NCBI GenBank assembly: GCA_021731215.1
Contig: JAKFXU010000053.1
Coordinates: 3,902 to 10,923 of the forward strand
DNA: 7,022 bases
Origin: Rhodoferax sp.
GTDB lineage: Bacteria > Pseudomonadota > Gammaproteobacteria > Burkholderiales > Burkholderiaceae_C
Direction of reading: 5' to 3'
Shown here one piece after another: positions 6,164 through 7,022 of the stretch; the stretch's first letter is position 1, and the number at the start of each line of letters is the position of its first letter. Position numbers and translations under genes: made by a program. Under the pieces are notes generated by a model. The model did not search any database. It was not told the DNA's origin and saw only the letters and a list, made by a program, of their open reading frames with translations.

Positions 6164-6256
6164 GGCCGGTGCGCTTGTTCCCTAGAATGAAACGACGCAA
6201 GATAGGGTGGACGTTCCCCCCATGGCTGCGGGCTCTCACAGCGACTTTGCACGAAC

Positions 6257-7022
6257 ATGATAGTTATTGTTGGTTACCTAGTCTCCATGGGTTGCATCTT
6301 CGGGATGTACATCCTGCATGGCGGCAACATCGCGGTGATTCTGAAGGCCTTGCCTTTCGAGTTGGTGACGATTTTTGGCGGTGCGCTGGGGGCGTTTGCG
6401 GTCGCCAATCAACCCAAGGTGCTGCGCGCCACGATCAAGCTCATTCCGCAGGCGCTCAAAGGCTCCAAGTACACCAAGGCGCGCTATCTGGAACTGATGG
6501 CCTTGCTCTATGACATTTTGCAAAAAGCCCGCAAGGAGGGCTTGATGGCGATCGAAAAAGACGTGGAAGACCCGCACAGCTCGGCCATTTTTCAGAAATA
6601 CGCCACCGTCGGCAGCGACCACCATGTGGTCGAGTTCATGACCGACTACCTGCGCATGATGGTCTCGGGCAATCTGAATGCGCACGAAATCGAGTCCCTG
6701 ATGGACAGCGAGATTGATACCCACCACGCCGAGTCCCACGCCCCGGTTGCGGCCCTCACGCGCCTGGCCGGAGCCTTGCCGGCGTTCGGCATCATCGCCG
6801 CCGTGTTGGGGGTGATCAACACCATGGGCTCGGTCGGGCAACCACCGGCCATTTTGGGCGCCATGATTGGCTCGGCCCTGGTTGGCACTTTTCTGGGGAT
6901 TATGCTGGCCTATGCCGTGGTCGAGCCGCTGAGTGGCCTGCTGGATCAGAAAAACGAAGAAGGCGTCAAGGAATTGCAGTGCATCAAGACCACCTTGCTG
7001 GCCAGCATGCAGGGCTACAACC
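6257..7022 (+). CDS. motA: MotA, flagellar motor stator protein (3' end beyond window)
   Basis: MotA forms, with MotB, the inner-membrane proton channel that pushes the flagellar rotor. 255 codons are present and the C-terminus is cut off by the window edge. Hydrophobic segments lie at about residues 1-20, 33-51, 172-192 and 198-222, giving the four-helix layout with a large cytoplasmic loop between the second and third. Relative to E. coli numbering plus two, the loop has Arg92 and Glu100 (rotor-contact residues Arg90, Glu98), and the helices have Pro175 in GALPAFG and Pro224 in VVEPLSG (Pro173, Pro222). The ATG at 6257 begins MIVIVGYLVSMGC, the expected N-terminus, but has no strong Shine-Dalgarno. 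Between the terminator and the ATG I see only a weak -10-like TAGAAT (6183-6188). motB probably follows. Confidence 0.96.
   Translation, partial: MIVIVGYLVSMGCIFGMYILHGGNIAVILKALPFELVTIFGGALGAFAVANQPKVLRATIKLIPQALKGSKYTKARYLELMALLYDILQKARKEGLMAIEKDVEDPHSSAIFQKYATVGSDHHVVEFMTDYLRMMVSGNLNAHEIESLMDSEIDTHHAESHAPVAALTRLAGALPAFGIIAAVLGVINTMGSVGQPPAILGAMIGSALVGTFLGIMLAYAVVEPLSGLLDQKNEEGVKELQCIKTTLLASMQGYN

Noticed and set aside
6142..6513. 123-codon plus-strand frame overlapping the motA start
   Set aside because: It begins inside the terminator and runs out of frame through motA; no ribosome-binding site or family resemblance.
1..7022. CRISPR arrays, insertion sequences, tRNA or rRNA genes
   Set aside because: Apart from the large flagellin duplication there are no regularly spaced repeats, no transposase-like frames with terminal repeats, and no tRNA or rRNA-like segments that I can see.

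Overview
This window comes from a GC-rich betaproteobacterium, most likely a Comamonadaceae member of the Rhodoferax/Polaromonas type. The evidence is the FlhD/FlhC master-regulator pair (a beta/gammaproteobacterial system) lying directly before motA, next to flagellin genes with beta-type termini. The genus is an inference from protein style and gene order.

Layout. The left part (1-2921, all minus strand) holds two tandem flagellin genes. The copy at 1-980 runs off the left edge. The complete copy (1272-2771, 499 residues) is followed by a strong intrinsic terminator. The two copies align without gaps at an offset of 1791 bases, including about 110 bases of leader. Their hypervariable central coding segment is identical over at least 512 bases, while the normally conserved N-terminal coding part differs at about 42 of 468 positions. 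This reversed conservation suggests recent gene conversion, or else an assembly artefact. Each gene has its own candidate sigma-28 promoter, and the two promoters differ.

The middle (about 2955-5019) looks like accessory DNA between flagellar genes. It has a plus-strand GSU2403-type nucleotidyltransferase-fold protein of unknown role. Convergent to it is a minus-strand mntA-hepT pair, an MNT antitoxin and HEPN RNase toxin whose diagnostic motifs are intact and whose genes overlap by 11 bases.

The right part (5020-7022, plus strand) carries flhD and flhC, 10 bases apart, then an intrinsic terminator, then motA, which runs off the right edge. A strong hairpin just before flhD buries part of its ribosome-binding site, suggesting translational control of the master regulator.

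Together: FlhD4C2 would switch on the flagellar cascade, leading through sigma-28 to flagellin, and MotA is the stator component. The nucleotidyltransferase and the toxin-antitoxin pair have no obvious structural role in motility. I do not see a clearly undescribed system. The most unusual signals are the flagellin homogenisation pattern and the flhD leader hairpin.
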